64,000 nt of DNA, from positions 1,128,072 to 1,192,071 of the forward strand of contig NZ_CP129104.1 of NCBI RefSeq assembly GCF_030406605.1, in the 5' to 3' direction. This document shows, one piece after another, positions 62,697 through 64,000 of this stretch. Each line of letters opens with the position of its first letter. The first letter of the stretch is position 1. The notes under the pieces are model-generated. The model did not search any database and was not told the DNA's origin. It worked only from the letters and a program-made list of their open reading frames with translations. The DNA is from Curtobacterium sp. 458 (GTDB lineage Bacteria > Actinomycetota > Actinomycetes > Actinomycetales > Microbacteriaceae). The translations under genes were made by a program, and so were the position numbers.

Positions 62697-62714
62697 GCGG
62701 ACCACCCTACGTGG

Positions 62715-62728
62715 CCCGGGAGGCACGG
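62715..62728 (+). repeat. Dispersed motif CCCGGGAGGCACGG
   Basis: Copy of the GGAGGC motif just upstream of the -10 of the FHA gene. Confidence 0.6.
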
Positions 62729-62756
62729 ATCACCGCGCGCTCCCGGCGACCGTCCG

Positions 62757-64000
62757 TCACGCGGCCGGGTCGGGGACCTGCACCTGCGTCCACTCGCCGC
62801 GACGGTGCAGGGCGCCCCCGCCGGCGGGCTGGCGCCCGACCATCCACTTCGGCACCTTCTGTCCGAACAGCTGCGTCCCCATCAGGGCGCTCGTCGGGGA
62901 GAGCAGCATGCCCTCCTGGGTGCGTCGGACCTCGCCGTACGGGCCGGAGAAGGTCTTCGCGGCGGCGTCCGGGTTCGTCGCGACGACGAACACGAACCGC
63001 GCCTTCTCGCCCATCAGCGAGTTCTCGAGCGGGGTGTTCGACACCAGTTCGGCGTCGTCGACGAGCACGGTGACGGGCACGGACGGGTCGTCGTACCGGC
63101 CGAGCGCCGGGGCGAGGTCCATGAACCCCATCGGGTCGGTGAGGAGCGGCACGCCGACCTCGCGCGCCCAGGTCGTGAAGACCGAGTCCTTCGTGGCGAC
63201 GGCGATCACCGGCCTGCCGGTCCACACGAGCTGGTGCGCGATCGCGGTGAGCGTCGTCGACCGGCCCGTGCCGCGTTCACCGACGACCTGAAACCCGCCC
63301 GCGGCCGGCCAGTCCAGGGTGATGCGCGCGAGCTCGTCGCCGCCGACGCCGATCGTCGGACCGTCGGGGGTCGAGCGCGCCGCGACGGGGAGGTCCTGCG
63401 AGTCGGCGAGCGAGATGCGGGACGGCAGGGCGTCGACGCGGAACGGGCGAGGGCCGGCGACGCCACGGGCGTCCGTGGTGCCCGAGGCGTCGGTCTGCTC
63501 CGTCCAGCGCAGCCGCGCGGTCTCGACCGCCCCGCGGAGCGCGGCTGCCTGGGTCTCGGCAGAGGCGTCCTGGCCGAGCACGGCGAGCTGCGCCTCGCGC
63601 ACGGTCGGTCCGAAGAACACCCGGCCGGGTGGCACGCTCTCGGGCAGCTCACGGACCATGACGCCCGCACCGCGGTAGTCGTTCGTGTCACGCATCGGCA
63701 GGACGTACTGCTCGCTGATGAAGCCCGCGATCTTGTCGGCTGACACGGTCCGGTCGCCGGTGACGGCCACGCGGATGCCGGCCGCAGGGCCCTCGCGGAG
63801 GACCCGGGTCATCTGGTCGCGGATCGGCAGGAGGTCCTCGGGCTGCATCGAGCTCGTGGCGCGGTCCCAGCCGTCCACCCCGACGACGATGTAGGGCAGC
63901 CGCTCGGCGTCGGACGCGGCGGCGCGACGCTGCTCGACGATGGTGCCGACAGCAGCCTGGGACAGCACCGACTGGCGGCGTGCGAGTTCGGCGACGAGGC
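62757..64000 (-). CDS. eccC: EccC-type FtsK/SpoIIIE ATPase, C-terminal part (cut by window edge)
   Basis: At least 414 aa, open to the window end. Contains the end of one ATPase domain (YIVVGVDGWDRA) and a complete last domain with P-loop GERGTGRST and Walker B VTVLVDDAEL. In the last P-loop the lysine is replaced by arginine, common in the regulatory terminal domain of EccC. The motor of type VII secretion; it recognises the export signals of WXG100 partners. The rest of the system should lie beyond 64000. Confidence 0.88.
   Translation of the reverse strand, partial: LVAELARRQSVLSQAAVGTIVEQRRAAASDAERLPYIVVGVDGWDRATSSMQPEDLLPIRDQMTRVLREGPAAGIRVAVTGDRTVSADKIAGFISEQYVLPMRDTNDYRGAGVMVRELPESVPPGRVFFGPTVREAQLAVLGQDASAETQAAALRGAVETARLRWTEQTDASGTTDARGVAGPRPFRVDALPSRISLADSQDLPVAARSTPDGPTIGVGGDELARITLDWPAAGGFQVVGERGTGRSTTLTAIAHQLVWTGRPVIAVATKDSVFTTWAREVGVPLLTDPMGFMDLAPALGRYDDPSVPVTVLVDDAELVSNTPLENSLMGEKARFVFVVATNPDAAAKTFSGPYGEVRRTQEGMLLSPTSALMGTQLFGQKVPKWMVGRQPAGGGALHRRGEWTQVQVPDPAA

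Noticed and set aside
865..64000. tRNA genes, rRNA, insertion sequences or an integrase with attachment sites
   Set aside because: No TTCGANNC-type T-loop context with a matching acceptor stem and no transposase or integrase motif was found in the window.

Overview
The window is very G+C-rich DNA with strong G/C preference at third codon positions. Many genes use GTG starts, and many have a -10 hexamer (TAGNNT or TANNNT) only 6-9 nt before the start codon, the hallmark of leaderless actinobacterial transcripts. The gene content (KdpFABC-DE, GH65 plus beta-phosphoglucomutase-like HAD, two-domain Lhr helicase, WXG100 secretion locus, PadR, DUF1684, DUF427, DUF4916) suggests a Microbacteriaceae-type actinobacterium, perhaps Curtobacterium-like. 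This is inference; no 16S or database check was possible. No rRNA, tRNA, CRISPR array or insertion sequence was recognised.

Region by region: 0.1-1.25 kb, an Abi_2/AbiF-family HEPN protein behind a structured leader that ends in an intrinsic terminator. 1.3-9.2 kb, a complete potassium-transport operon kdpFABC-kdpDE with an extra 27-residue membrane peptide in front. 9.4-19.4 kb, small housekeeping and accessory genes: XRE regulator, acetyltransferases, hydrolases, NUDIX, permease, a disaccharide phosphorylase with its sugar phosphomutase, and an 87-aa protein behind a textbook LexA/SOS box. 19.6-29.6 kb, a purine permease, a three-gene pterin operon (folE, FolP2-like DHPS, RibD-C reductase), HAD phosphatases, a DJ-1 protein, a MOSC protein, and an Ada/AlkA fusion coupled to a methyltransferase-like Ogt. 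29.8-41.5 kb, a permease, a divergent LysE/LysR pair, a lipoprotein, Lhr helicase coupled to the DNA glycosylase Nei, and PadR. 41.5-50.1 kb, DUF4916, CsbD, a DEAD-box helicase, a GH114-like protein, small regulators and the manganese transporter MntH.

The last 14 kb (50.3-64.0 kb, all leftward) is a type VII (ESX/WXG100) secretion locus. In transcription order it holds the C-terminal part of an EccC ATPase (cut by the window edge), a zinc-ribbon/FHA protein, two paralogous membrane proteins (one apparently frameshifted), a small helical protein, three WXG100-type proteins, a 1148-aa WXG-headed polymorphic effector, and then two tandem modules. Each module contains a C-terminal effector domain, an A-type protein and a B-type protein; the second effector domain stands alone as a 140-aa orphan. 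This organisation, and a motif shared between the effector tails and the A/B proteins, is the most unusual part of the window.

Two families of dispersed sequence run through the chromosome here. One is a 60-nt near-perfect palindrome with compensatory stem changes (three full copies and one shorter relative). The other is a 15-bp motif, GGCC(G/T)GGAGGC(A/G)CGG, present in about fourteen places, mostly between genes but also inside linker-coding parts of genes.
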